Source: Chelydra serpentina (lineage: Eukaryota; Chordata; Testudines; Chelydridae). From it: a stretch of 64,000 nt of DNA. The DNA is taken from the NCBI GenBank assembly GCA_037349315.1, contig JBAIAC010000008.1, positions 128,338,001-128,402,000 on the forward strand. The letters run 5' to 3'. The notes beneath the pieces were generated by a model. The model was given only the letters and a program-made list of their open reading frames with translations, was not told where the DNA came from and made no database searches. Below, in pieces: positions 10,934 through 21,459 of this stretch (its first letter is position 1; every line of letters starts with the position of its first letter). The position numbers and the translations under genes are program-made.

Positions 10934-11560
10934 TTGCTGGCTGGCACACCAGTCCTGTTTGTCAGGGGGGGGAAAGGCTTTAGTCTCCGACTGTGCATTG
11001 ACCACTGCTTATTGAATCCGATATCTATCGGGAATTGTTACTTGCTACCTCTGATTCCTGAGCTGCTGGATCATGCCTGCATCTTCACCAAGTTGGACCT
11101 ATCAGGGTTGTACAATCAGGGAAGGGTACAAGTGGAAGACTGCCTTCAGGAACCAGTATGGCCACTATGACTACCTTGTAATGAGTTTTGGGTTGACCAA
11201 TGCCCCAGCCACCTTCCAACATTTATAACTGATGTGTTCTGAGACAAACTGGACCAGTACATAGTAGTCTACCTAGATGAGATATTGATTTTCCATGACT
11301 ACCCTGAATGGCATACCTCTCACATCCAAACCGCCCTGGAACATTTGTGGTAGCATGGCCTTTCCACCAAGTTCAAGAAGCTTGCCTTCTATCCGGCCTC
11401 CGGGGAGTTCTTGGGCTTCATCTTATCCCCAGAAGGACTCCAGATGAACCCGCTTAAGGGCCAACCCATCCAAGCTTGGCTGACTCCCCACATGGTACGG
11501 GACGTGAAACGCTTCCTGGGGTTTGCCAATTTCTATCAATGATTTATCTGGAATTTTTCA
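10934..11560 (+). pseudogene. Gypsy reverse transcriptase remnant
   Basis: The RT fingers and palm can be followed across frames: LRLCIDHCLLNPISIGNCYL, then LPLIPELLD, then [11 protein letters not shown] (first catalytic aspartate retained), then a shift to [12 protein letters not shown]. The catalytic YxDD box at 11270-11281 reads YLDE, so the second aspartate is lost. The connection region (FLGFILSPEGLQMN and KRFLGFANFYQ) follows. At least three stops or shifts occur. Confidence 0.85.
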
Positions 11561-12110
11561 AAATAAATCAAGCCTCTCTCCCCTGTCCTCTGGAAAAATG
11601 CTCAATTCCATTGGTCCCTGAGGCCCAGCATGCATTTGATCAGCTGAAATTTGCCTGTACTATCGCAGCCATATTGGCTCACCCCAATGTCACACAAGCC
11701 TTTATCATAAAAGCTGATGCCTCCAACACAGTAATTGGGGCAGACCTTGCTCAGCAACTTGATCCCAAACAAGTGTTATACACACATGCACTTATTACTC
11801 AAAGAAGCTCACCACTGTTGAGGTAAACTACAAAATACTTGACAAGGAACTCCTAGTGATAAAAGCCAGTTTTGCAGAACGGCAGCACTGTCTGGAAGGA
11901 GCTTGTCACCCAGTCCAGTTGTTCACTGACCATATTCTTATTCTTCTCACAATTCCACTTCATTATCACTTACCACCCCTGGATCTAAAATGGTAAGGTG
12001 TCCCAAGATTCGGTACCAATCCACAAGGTTCCAGCCAGGAACCAACCCTCATTCTCAAATGCTGTAACTTTCTCATTTCAGCTCATCACTAGAATATACT
12101 CAGATTGATA
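11561..12110 (+). pseudogene. Gypsy RNase H remnant
   Basis: After the connection domain, AFIIKADASNTVIGADLAQQ (11698-11757) matches the RNase H start, where the first catalytic aspartate lies in ADAS. The next frame gives a segment with NYKILDKELL, containing the second acidic residue, and a TDH motif. Several stops show it is inactive. Confidence 0.78.
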
Positions 12111-12229
12111 CCCTCTGCCTCTGCCTCAGAAATTCTGCCTGATGAACAAGCTATTATCAACAAGTAGCCACATGACTCCCAGGAAGGGATCACATACATA
12201 AGGGACCATGTCTATGTTCCCCCAGGACC

Positions 12230-12990
12230 CGTAAGGGTCACAGTCCTGCAATTATGCTACAATTTTCCCCCAGCAGGACACTTAGGTTACTTCAAGACCC
12301 AACGACTAACATCCTGCTTCTTTTGGTGGCCCCAAATGCATCCAACTATACAGTCATTCATAGCTTCCTGTGATGTTTGTGCCCATGCCAAGACCACAAG
12401 CCCTGTGGTCTCCTCCAGTCCTTGGACACCCAACCTCGACCCTGGGCAGCCATTGTTGTAGATTTTGTTGTAGTTACCAGAGTTCAACAAATTTATGACC
12501 ATTTTGATGGAGTGGACCACTTTACCAAAATGACCCACTTCATCCCTTGCACAGGCCTCCCTTCCACTGAAGAGACAGCCCATCTTTGGATTAGCTACAT
12601 AGTCCGTCTCCATGACCTTTGGAACGCATCACCTCCAATCGGGGTTCTCAGTTTACAACCCGGTTCTGGTGCGAGGCCCTGTGCCTCCTGCAAGTCCACA
12701 CATATCTTTCCTCTGCTTACCATCCCCATGCAATGGCCAGATGGAAAGAGCCGACCAGATTTCATTACCAGGACAATTGTTCCTCACTTCTCCCTTATGT
12801 GGAGTTTGCTAACAACAATTCAGACCATGCATCTACGAGTCGAAGCCCTGTTTTTACCAATTAGGGGTACCACACACCATTACCTTGCACCTTCGCCCAA
12901 CCCAGCCACCTCAGATTTGGTGCAGCAGATTTGCCAGGCCCAGGAAGACATGAAGAAGCACCTGGAAAAGGCAAAAGCAGACTATAAGCA
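12230..12990 (+). pseudogene. Gypsy integrase remnant
   Basis: The zinc-binding head is recognisable (GHLGYFKTQRLTSCFFWWPQ, then CDVCAHAK). The core follows: AAIVVDFVV with the first catalytic aspartate, FTKMTHFIPC, then after a shift SNRGSQFTTRFW at about 12630-12665. There the usual second catalytic aspartate (DRG) is asparagine. The segment is broken in at least two places. It would have inserted the cDNA copy into the genome. Confidence 0.82.
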
Positions 12991-13185
12991 ACATGCAGAC
13001 CAGCATTGACCTCAAGGCCAACCTGTGCAGTGGTACCAAAGGTATGGCTCTCCACAGAGCATCTCCACACAGACATGCCTGCTCACAAACTGGAACTTTG
13101 GTTCCTTGGCCATTTTAAGATCCTGTGACAAGTTAATCCAGTCACTTTTAAACTACAACAACCCCACTTTCTGAAGATTCACCTG

Positions 13186-13491
13186 GTGTTTCACATGTCA
13201 CTTTTGAAACCCTACACAGAAAACTCTTTCCCTTACAGAAGCCAGCCACCCTCTCCACCTGAACAGGTACAGGGCCATGAGGAATACGCGGGTCAGGAGA
13301 TCCTTGACTCTAAACATACATGGGGTAGGCTCTGGTATCTTATTGACTGGGTGGGGGATGGTCCTGAGGAATGTATCTGCGAGCCTGCAGAATACGTATA
13401 CACTCTTTCACTTGTACAGATGTTCTGTAGGAATCACCTCGAAAAGCCTTGGTCTCATGTCACCCAGAAGGTGCCCTTGGGGAGGGGATGA
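13186..13491 (+). pseudogene. Gypsy integrase C-terminus with chromodomain
   Basis: This 101-residue open frame starts at the conserved FHMSLLKPY integrase tail. It continues into a chromodomain-like segment: EILDSKHTWGRLWYLIDWVG, then GPEECICEPAEYV. The aromatic and WxPxxNV-type positions are partly changed (CEPAEYV). In chromoviruses this module steers integration toward certain chromatin marks. It ends just before the polypurine tract. It is the best preserved ORF in the element. Confidence 0.85.
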
Positions 13492-13988
13492 TGTCAGGGA
13501 CTGTGGGTCATGAGCACTGGTCTACAGGGCTCATAGGCGCTAGTAGACCAACCTGTCACCCAGGGACCTGCTAACAGTTGCTAGGATAGAAGCTGAATCC
13601 TGACCAAGGATTCCAGTCCAGGAATCTGACTGGCAGAATGCTGGGGGTCCGGACGGCTTCACAGCTTCTATGTAAACCCAGCAGAGGAACAGGAAGCTGT
13701 CCATACAGCTGTGATCCACCTTGCCCTGGATGGTGTGCCTCCTGCTCCTGCTCCTCTGGCTTGACTTCCTCGTATCCCTACCAGGCCTGACTGGTTACCG
13801 ATCTGTGGTTCTGCTCTCAGGTTTGTCTCCTTCTTCTGATTCTCTGGTAACCTGACTTTACCTGCCTCCTGACACTCTACCCTTGGTTTGCCCTCTGGCC
13901 TGTCTCCAACTCTGACCTCCTGGTATCTGACCCAACCCAGCTCCTGCTCTGACCACCAGGTCAGACTGTCCACATCCCAGTCATGACA
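13492..13988 (+). repeat. 3' LTR of the gypsy chromovirus
   Basis: Begins TGTCAGGG directly after the purine tract and ends CATGACA. It is alignable with the 5' LTR from GACCTGCTAACAGTTGCTAGG onward. The two LTRs were identical at insertion, so their visible divergence shows the insertion is old. Confidence 0.88.
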
Positions 13989-15119
13989 ATTAGCCTTGAA
14001 GCAATTTGCAGAAGAGAGACAAGTGGAGGTGCTTGACTGGAAGAGGGCTTTGGCTCCCCCTTCTGCAACTTGCATGAACTGCAAGCAGCTGCTGAAAATT
14101 TCTCAGGCAGTTCCCCAATTGTCTTGGGCCCTCTGCCAACCCTAGGAAAGAGGTCCCAGCAGTCTCACTATACAGTAACCCTATCCCGAGCTCATACCTG
14201 AGGCATATTAATAGGAGGGAGTGTGTCATGGAAACCTGCACAAATGCTTCCCTGTGCTGTACTTGTTCTGTGGGTGAATAGAGGACTTCAGTCTTCCAGT
14301 CTGATATATGTTATACCATGCGTATCCACAAGGGATCTTATGGCATTTAAATCTTTCGCCAGCACTCGCTTAACAAAAATGTATTAAACAAAGCTTACAA
14401 CCATTGGTTCATACTTCTCTTTCAATTTGCATTTTCACCTCTCTTGGATTTTTTCAGTCTTGACATCCTGAAGATGCTGTCAGAATAGCTAAAGGAGATC
14501 AAAGGGCTGGAGACCACCCCTTTATACACAAATATTCATCAGCCCCTCTACTAAAAGCCCCTTTTATATCCTTTCCAACTTCATGGCCTCTAGCCTTCTT
14601 CTAAGCCATCCCCTATCATGTAAACTTTCTCCCTTTTCTTGAGCACTGACCTACCACTGTGTCTTCTTTCAAATCCCTTCCAAAAAAGCAAAGCAAAATA
14701 TGGCTAACATTTTCAAAAGTATCGAAGTGCCTCAGGAGCCTAAATCACATAGTCATTTAGCTGCTTCTGAAATTTTTGCCCTAAGTCTCACTTTCAACAG
14801 TGATTTAGGCACTCAAGATCTAAGTCTAATTGGGAATGGGATTTAGATGCCTAAGTCACTTAGGTTCTGTTGAAATTGTTACACTGTCTCTTCCATATAT
14901 TTGAAGGTTAATTGACAGTGTTAGGTCACATTACTTTCAAAAGGGAGGGAAAAAATCTATTCTATTCAGGTTCTTATAGTGTGGTATCTGATCACCTTCC
15001 AGGAATGCATTAAGCAAATCACTTCCAGAGGCAACCAGTGTATTATATACACTGAACTTGTGTGGTTTTAGTTTAAATAGCCAGCTTCTCAGGTCAGGAA
15101 CAAACTCTTCCTTATTTAT
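13989..15119. other. No gene; one old palindromic repeat
   Basis: Mostly unassigned. About 14735-14880 has GTGCCTCAGGAGCCTAAATC on the left and GGGATTTAGATGCCTAAGTC on the right, an inverted arrangement of a CCTAAATC/GATTTAGG motif. This is like the MITE at 55577-55712. No coding evidence. Confidence 0.5.
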
Positions 15120-15260
15120 AATTATTATTTATCATGCTTATTACAGCTGTGCCCAGGGGCCAGCTGAGACTGGGACCCCGTTGTGCTAGGCACCGCACAA
15201 ACATAGAGTAAGAGGCAATCCCTGCCCTGAAGAGCTTACAATGTGAATAGAAAATACAGA
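15120..15260 (-). repeat. Ancient amniote SINE-like repeat fragment
   Basis: GACCCCGTTGTGCTAGGCAC followed by CTGCCCTGAAGAGCTTACAATG is the same repeat seen at 47690-47800, 49490-49555 and 44945-45945. The family appears to be linked to MIR-like 3' sequences (compare 19495-19815). No function is assigned. Confidence 0.6.
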
Positions 15261-16320
15261 CACAGGGCAGAGGATAGGGTTATAGCACAAAAGCGGAGTG
15301 AATGATGTGACACCAGCAAACGTCATGTTAGTTATACTTTAGGGGGAGGAGGGCTTGCCATTTAAAACCTTTCTGTGGAACTATTAGCTAGATGGAAAAA
15401 CAAAGAAAGGGAGGGGGGAGAAGTGTTTGGAGAGAAAGAGGGAGAGTGCTCAGAGAAAAGGGCAGAAAGCAGCCGGATGACAACATCAGTGTCCCTGTCT
15501 CTGCTTGAACTGCTTTCTGCAGGTGCGGTGCTAGCTTCAGTCTCTGGCTGGCTTCTCCCTGCCATTTCATTCCCAAAAGCCACATGGCTGGGCTGGGGAA
15601 GGATGGTGCATGGGTCCTTCCTTTAAATGTTTTATATTCTGAAGGTGTTTAATAAACAGCAACTAATCATAATTAGAGCCCTTGTTTTGTCAAATTCAGG
15701 GGGTGATCATGGTGGAAGAAGCAAAACTCACGAATGAAGAGTGAATAAGCATTGCCATATTGCTTTGCACAGCAAGTACATGTCATAGGCCAGATCCACA
15801 GCTAGTGTAAATCAGAGTGGAGCCACACTGGTTTACATCAGCAGAGGATCTGGCTCTATTTTAGGGCAAATATCTGGGGAGTCTATTTCTGATCTTTATT
15901 ATACCAGTATCAATCAGGAGTAACTCTCATTAAGTCAATGGAGAATGGCATGGTATATCGTGTAACAGTAAGAAGAGAACTGCAACTGAGTCCAATAACT
16001 CTGTTGTACTGTGATAATGGGAGACACATGAACAAAGTAATTTCCATACTAGAACCACTATTTGTAAACCCAGACTGTAGTGAGATCCCTGAGTTCCTGT
16101 CCCCTATTACCTTCACATGCAGCGCTCAAGGTATTCAGTGAAAGTGTTTTAACTGTCAGACCCTCCCAACCACATGGAAAAAACTAAAACCATCAAAAGT
16201 CACCGATAACTAAGTACACAAAAACTCACAAAAGTCATGACGCCTTTGACAGCCACGACAAAAATACAGACATTGAGAATAGTCCTGTAAATAGTGCACT
16301 GGTGTAGGAGGTAGAATATT
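15261..16320. other. No gene; one palindromic repeat
   Basis: 15785-15862 contains GGCCAGATCCACAGCTAGTG, then TTTACATCAGCAGAGGATCTGG, an inverted pair typical of a short ancient MITE. The rest is unassigned. Opposed ORFs at 15362-15626 lie in low-complexity GA-rich DNA and are not supported as genes. Confidence 0.5.
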
Positions 16321-16324
16321 CTGG

Positions 16325-16440
16325 TTTCTGTTGCTTTCTCTGCTCCCGCTCATTGTGTGACCTTGGGCAAGTCTTTTAAAAAAAGACTTTAGTCAGCTAA
16401 AGACTTAGCTGACTTTGAGAAGCCCTTTGAGATTTATGGA
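16325..16440 (+). repeat. MIR-like SINE fragment
   Basis: CATTGTGTGACCTTGGGCAAGTC is the conserved core of MIR (CORE-SINE). A tail-like GCCCTTTGAGATTTATGGATG follows. A short inner repeat (AAAGACTTTAGTCAGC / AAAGACTTAGCTGAC) separates them. Confidence 0.7.
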
Positions 16441-16885
16441 TGGAAATCATTGTATATGTGATGATGAAACTGCTCAGAATTTTTCAACTGCAAATTTGTT
16501 TTCTTCAACAACCTGGTTTCACTGAAATGGATATTTTTCACCAGGGAATATTAATTTTGATTAATACTTTTCCTATTGGGAGAATCAAAATAAAACCTTT
16601 TCCTTGTAATCAACATTTTGCAACATTTTTTGTTTCAAAACATCAGTTCAAAATGACAGATTCATTCAACATGTCAACTCATTTTGTTTCAGTCAAAAAC
16701 GTTGACTTTTTCCACTTCAAATTTACTAATTAGAAACTTTGTAGGGTTTTGTTTTGGTTTATGAAAATATCCAATATTTTGATTTTTTCATTCTGACTTG
16801 AAGCAGAAAGCTAAATTTCCCAGGAAAGGAAAAATCCATTTTTGAACAGCTATTAATTTATGAATTATTATTATTATTATTATTT
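16441..16885. repeat. AT-rich MITE-like stretch and (ATT)n microsatellite
   Basis: A dense series of TTTCA, GAAAAT and TTTTGA motifs in both orientations resembles the AT-rich element at 50237-50625. No clear termini were found. About 16864-16885 is an ATT microsatellite. Confidence 0.4.
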
Positions 16886-18239
16886 TGTTATTTATTTTTA
16901 TGTGAATCACTTCCGTTAAAACTTTTCCCAACCCTGTTTGTACTCTTGCACATCCATCAGCCAAAGCTCTTTTGATGTTTAGGAAAGTTTGATGAAGGAC
17001 CATCTCACTTAACCCCATCTCCCTCTGGAGGGGAATGGAGAAAGCCTTCACATACCCCATCCCCTCCCACCATCATTCCACAGAACTGTAAAATCACCCC
17101 CATTCCTGTGAGAGCTTTGCCTTTCTTACTCTTCGCCCCCCTCCCTGACTTCTGAAATGAAACCAGCTCTCCTCCACAGGTACTTACAGTACAGGCTGAG
17201 TGACAGAGCCGTGCACTCTCTTGGTACAAACACGCAGTATCACAACTTTCAAACACTAACTTATACACACACCATAAATCAGTGGGGATGGGTTTGAATC
17301 CTAGGGGCAAAATTCATCCAGCCGTGGTGCACTGATTTCCAAAAGTTGCAGTTGGCGAAAACAAACAAACAGAAAATCTGGCAACGATCATCAGAAAATC
17401 TGCCCCATTTGTTTATTTAGAACGTTTCCTTCAACGAGGGAAACTCTTCTGAAGCAACACAGTTGTGTCCTCCCCTGTTTTTCTGGACTCCTGCTCAATA
17501 TCTCCCTTCGCACTCCCAGTATTGTATTCCACTTCTCCTTGTCACGCTCCATATAATGTTGTTTCTGTGCTATGAAGGATGTCTGACTCTCCCCTTGACT
17601 AATCATTGGGTACTGGAGGGCCCTCTATCCTGAGCTTGAGAACTTGACCTCTGATGACACCCATTTGACAGGGATATAGACACATATGGCTCCCCTCACT
17701 CATCTTCGCTCACACCGGGAGTTCTCCTCTGATGCCCTGTCAGCGCAGGCTTTCAGACGAAAGATACTAGTGAAATCAACAACAGCTAAAGGAATGTGGC
17801 CTTCTGGCCTAACAGCCTTTGATTGATATTCTTTATTTCAGCACAACCTTCAACTTGGTTAAAAATGTCGCATCCAACCTGTTTTGGCACTTCCAGGCAA
17901 AACGTATCTGCAAAACTAACAGGGTCACTGAGGCAACAGGCTTCAAAACAAATAGTGGGCTTGCTTTCAAAATCACAGAATCATTTTATCTGCACATATT
18001 TCTTTGGTAAACTGTGGCTGCTCAAGACAATCTACCTCCCGAGGCACAACTTCAGTGTGCTGCCTCCTTATTACACCCTTAGAAGTTCACAGGAGACCCC
18101 CCCAGCACCTTCCCCGCTGCTGCCACCCCCACCACTGAACCTTGTGCAGCCGGATTGGAGGTTTATGGGGCAGAACCTGGCCTGGGGCTGCAGACGCCGC
18201 TGGGCCTGGGTGACAAACTGCTCACCTCCGTCCCTCCTA
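16886..18239. other. No gene seen
   Basis: No recognisable repeat, RNA or coding domain. The ORF at 17823-18260 (145 residues) ends in a proline-rich low-complexity tract, has no start context or domain, and is best regarded as chance. Confidence 0.4.
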
Positions 18240-18402
18240 TTCTCTGCCTGTGGCATGTAATAGTCTAGTCTTCTGGAGGCTGTGGTGCTTTGGTCCCGTT
18301 TCGGTTGTGTGGGGTTAGTTGCTGGGTGCTGTGGGTGGCCTGTGCTATAGATGAGGTCAGACTTGATGGTCCCATCTGGCCTTAAATTCTATGACTCTAT
18401 GA
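18240..18402 (+). mobile_element. CR1 3' end fragment
   Basis: GGTGGCCTGTGCTATAGATG, then AGGTCAGACTTGATGGTCCC, then ATCTGGCCTTAAATTCTATG, followed by a short CTATGA repeat. This is the CR1 3' UTR and tail. The LINE body is missing. Confidence 0.8.
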
Positions 18403-19458
18403 CAAATGCTGTGGGATGGGAACAGTCCGACACCCATGCGGGCTGAGCCGAGCCAGGCCAGGAAGAAAGTCCATCCCCAATCTCTGAAGTAGGCCCTGCA
18501 AGCAGCTGAGACTGCTTCCTGGGTGGCAAAACCCCAGTCAGGACCCCTTCCTAGTGGCCCTTTCCCGGCAGGTAGGCACCTGCCGCCCGAGGCTTGAGAA
18601 AGGAGCGAGCCTCACCTCAGCACCCATAGATAGCAGTGGATCCTTCTCATGGAGCCACTCAGCTCAACCACAACAAGATCCAGGCACTGGCAGGGGCAGC
18701 TCCCAGCCCAATGGGCCCCCATTAATGGGCAGCATGGACCCCTCACCCCACACGAAACCACATTCATTGTGGAAGCTGATCCCCATTGCACAGGGGATAG
18801 CAGGCTCCTTCCCACTGGACAGAATGGGGGTCTCAACACCTTAGTCCCTGCATCCCACACCCAGCCATTCTGTATCCATAGGCTGTCCCAGCCTGCGTCC
18901 CCAGCCCGCACCCCCAGGCCTGCCCCCAGCATCCCCTGCACTCCTCAGTCTTCCCCCAACCCTTTCCAGAAGAGCTCCCCGCAGATGCAGTGGAATGGAA
19001 GTGGCAGTCTCAATGTGAATCCAGAATGGTAGTGGAGGCCAGGGCAGAAGGCTGGCTAGCTGGGCATCAGGGTCCCCGGGGGCCGGGCATAGAGCAGCAG
19101 GTGGGGGATGGGTGCCAACATGGAGCCGGGTGAGCCACTTCACTTGTGGCTGAAGCCCCAGCAGCACTCACGGTGCCACCAGGAGCAGCCTTGAGTCACG
19201 GCCAAGGCTGTGATCTTACCTGTGCTGGGGGTGGGAAAGGCTGGGGAGGGGTCTGGAGCGCTGCCGCTTCCCCAGCAACCTGGCTCATGGCTGCTTCCTG
19301 CTCCTTGGAGCCCCGGCTGGTGGCCACCTCCTTCCCCCAGGCCACCCCACCAGCCTCATCTGCTGTCACCACCACCCATGGAGGAAACCTGGGCTAGTGT
19401 ATAGAAATCTGCCATCTTAGGCAGCTGCCTAGTCTGCCTATAGCTAGAGCAGGCTCTG
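18403..19458. repeat. GC-rich repeat-like block with a hAT-like right end
   Basis: A C/G-rich block without a domain. Its right edge, GCTAGAGCAGGCTCTG (to 19458), is the inverse of CAGRGCCGGCTCTAGC-type hAT ends such as 63830-63841 and 38637-38650. Just before it, CATCTTAGGCAGCTGCCTAG is palindromic. No matching left end was found, so the extent is uncertain. Overlapping ORFs on both strands (18554-19404) are low complexity and not supported. Confidence 0.35.
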
Positions 19459-19494
19459 ATTGTAAAGTTACTGCTTTTAAAATAGCAAGCAGCT

Positions 19495-19815
19495 TATTAT
19501 TATTTACTGTTTGTATAGTAGTACCGCCTGGAGGTCCCAACTGAGATTGGGGCTTCATTCTGCTGGTCACTATACATTCACATGACAAGAGTCAGCCCCT
19601 CTCCTGAGGAGCTTTCAGTCAAAAGACACAAGGGAGTCAAAGAATGTTATTGTCCCCAATTCACAGATGGGAAACTGAAGCATGGAGAGAGCAAGACTAT
19701 GTTCCTTAAACAAGGTCATATAGGAAGTCAGTGGCACAGCCAGTAATTGAACCCACATGTTCTCAGTGCTACTCTAGTGGCTTAACCACAAGACCGTTCT
19801 ACCTCTCTTTGTCTA
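19495..19815 (-). repeat. MIR-like SINE composite
   Basis: Inverted MIR core: CACAGATGGGAAACTGAAGC, then AAGTCAGTGGCACAGCCAGT, then TGAACCCACATGTTCTCAGTG, with the usual CTTAACCACAAGACC box. It is preceded at 19520-19620 by the GCTTTCAGTC/GAGGAGCT piece shared with other copies of the ancient repeat. Old and diverged. Confidence 0.7.
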
Positions 19816-19940
19816 CTGGTCCAATAACCCTGTGATCTGTGACTCATTAGTGGTCTTCCTGGAAGAGAGCAGGCTGGTCACACAGTGGTCATTCTCTTCC
19901 TTATTTCCAGCGACAATATCACAACAAAAGACAGCTAAAA

Positions 19941-20010
19941 TAGAATCATAGGACTGGAAGGGACCTCGAGAGGTCATCTAGTCCAGTCCCCTGCACTTAT
20001 GGCAGGACTA
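19941..20010 (-). mobile_element. Short CR1 3' tail
   Basis: AGAATCATAGGACTGGAAGG followed by GACCTCGAGAGGTCATCTAG is the inverted CR1 terminal sequence. Only about 70 bases are present, a strongly 5'-truncated insertion. Confidence 0.85.
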
Positions 20011-20301
20011 AGTATTAAAATACATTAAATACTTTTCTAAAACCACTTTTCTGTGGAAGCAATTGTGGTAGGTACCCCAGGGATGTTGTCCAGTTGCAAA
20101 TGGAAGGGGAGTTTGCCTGTGCAATTGTAATGGGAGAGGAGGTGGCTTTACAATTAATCCTTTCATGTATGTTACATCATTATGTAGGGATATTAAAGAA
20201 GGTACTGAAAGTGATTCCACAAGTGAAAGTAACTCCCCATAATTTGTCCCCCACAATTTAAACCTCGTAGCATTACCAAGTAAAAGATCTCTTGGATCCC
20301 T

Positions 20302-21283
20302 TGTTAAACTTACAAGCTACTGTCTGTGTAAACCATTGATTGTATCTGTTCTCAGAAAGATACTATGTGAAACTTGCAAGCTGTTGATTGTGTTAGTACA
20401 TCCTAAGACAAAGAGCCTGTTCTCAAAGCAATACTTTAACAGTTGTGATAAAGAATGTATGTTGATGCACAGGCGCCGACTTCCTGTGGCGCCGGTGGGA
20501 GCTCACGCCCAGCGTCAGGGGCGGGGCCCCGACGCCGGGCCCCACCCCCGACGCCGGGTGACATTGCGGGGCCCCGCCCCCGATGCTGGGCCCCGCCCCC
20601 GACGCCGGGTGACGTTGCGGGGCCCCGCCCCCGATGCCGACGCAATGTCGCCCAGTGTCAGGGGCGGGCCCCCGCAACGTCTCCCGGTGCTACGGTAAGA
20701 TGGCGGCGGACCCTGGGGTTGGCGGGGAGCTGGCCACGGGTCCCGGGGCGGGCGGGGAGCTGCCGGTGGGTGTGGAGCACCCACCAATTTTTCCCCGTGG
20801 GTGCTCCAGCCCCGGAGCACCCACGAAGTCGGCGCCTATGTGTTGATGAATGCATGATATACATGAATGGCTAGGGAGGTGCCAGCCTAGAAAGAGAGTA
20901 TCCATCGGCCAAAGAAAGGTTTCAAGTGGCTTACAACCGATACAACCCCCGGAGGGTAAAACTGGGATCCACCCCACCAGTGGGAAGGATGAGAAAAATA
21001 AACTTTGGACAGTGTGGCGCCACCAGGAATGCCACCAGGAATGTGCCATCTGCTGATTGATTCAGCATGATGAAGCAATTCCCATAGACTGACATAGGAA
21101 TAAATCCCTATAAGAATGGCCTCTAAAAACTGAGGACTTTGAGTCTCTGGTTCTGCTGCCAACCTCCAGGAGCATCAGATGAATCTGACGAGGACTCGGC
21201 TCCACCCTCATGCCCAGGTTACCTGGCCAGTAACTTGGCATGAGCAACTTCTAGGCTGGTAACTATGACATCTATGCAGAACG

Positions 21284-21314
<31 letters not shown>

Positions 21315-21459
21315 TGTGTGAATGAATGTGAAACTGAATGAAGTGTTATAGCTATAACTGACTGCTTACTATGATTCTTTTTGTATTCACAATAAATGTG
21401 ACATTCTGTCTTACCCCCTTTAAAAAGATCCTGCTGGTTTTTATTTTATTGGTATAACA
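20302..21459 (+). repeat. Putative retroviral-type solo LTR, split by a hAT MITE
   Basis: The ends TGTTA (20302) and TAACA (21459) form a 5-bp inverted pair. AATAAA at 21391-21396 is followed by a T-rich U5-like segment ending GGTATAACA, and a (GT)n run lies at about 21282-21320. The layout (long U3, AATAAA, short U5) fits an endogenous retrovirus or LTR retrotransposon solo LTR of about 777 bp before the MITE at 20468-20840 entered. No target duplication is visible and no internal coding region adjoins, so this is an inference. Confidence 0.45.
20468..20840. mobile_element. hAT MITE, GC-rich, 373 bp
   Basis: Ends CACAGGCGCCGACTTCCTG and, inverted, CATAGGCGCCGACTTCGTG (17 of 19 identical), with a perfect 8-bp target duplication TGTTGATG (20460-20467 and 20841-20848). 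The inside is a GC-rich array of about 51-bp units (GGGTGACRTTGCGGGGCCCC, then GCCCCCGACGCC-type segments). The right end has a local inverted pair around GGTGGGTGCTCC. It encodes no transposase. It would look like a CpG island in a composition scan. Confidence 0.92.

Larger units (their letters stand above)
8779..13988 (+). mobile_element. Ty3/gypsy chromovirus (Metaviridae), full length but decayed
   Basis: Two direct LTRs (8779-9233 and 13492-13988) bracket 4.26 kb of internal sequence. The domain order is gag with zinc knuckle, protease, reverse transcriptase, RNase H, integrase and a C-terminal chromodomain. Integrase after RT and the chromodomain place it in the chromovirus branch of Ty3/gypsy. 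The gag resembles that of vertebrate Sushi/Mart-type elements. The purine tract GGGGAGGGGATGA lies just before the 3' LTR. Many stops and frameshifts leave no complete protein. The flanking bases (GTAAG left, ATTAG right) do not form a convincing target duplication. Confidence 0.9.

Noticed and set aside
18554..19404. Cluster of ORFs up to 127 residues as a possible gene
   Set aside because: GC-rich, opposed and overlapping frames in a block that appears repeat-derived; no domain.
20423..20874. ORFs and a CpG-island-like segment resembling a promoter and first exon
   Set aside because: The block has transposon ends and an exact 8-bp duplication; the ORFs follow the 51-bp GC-rich unit.
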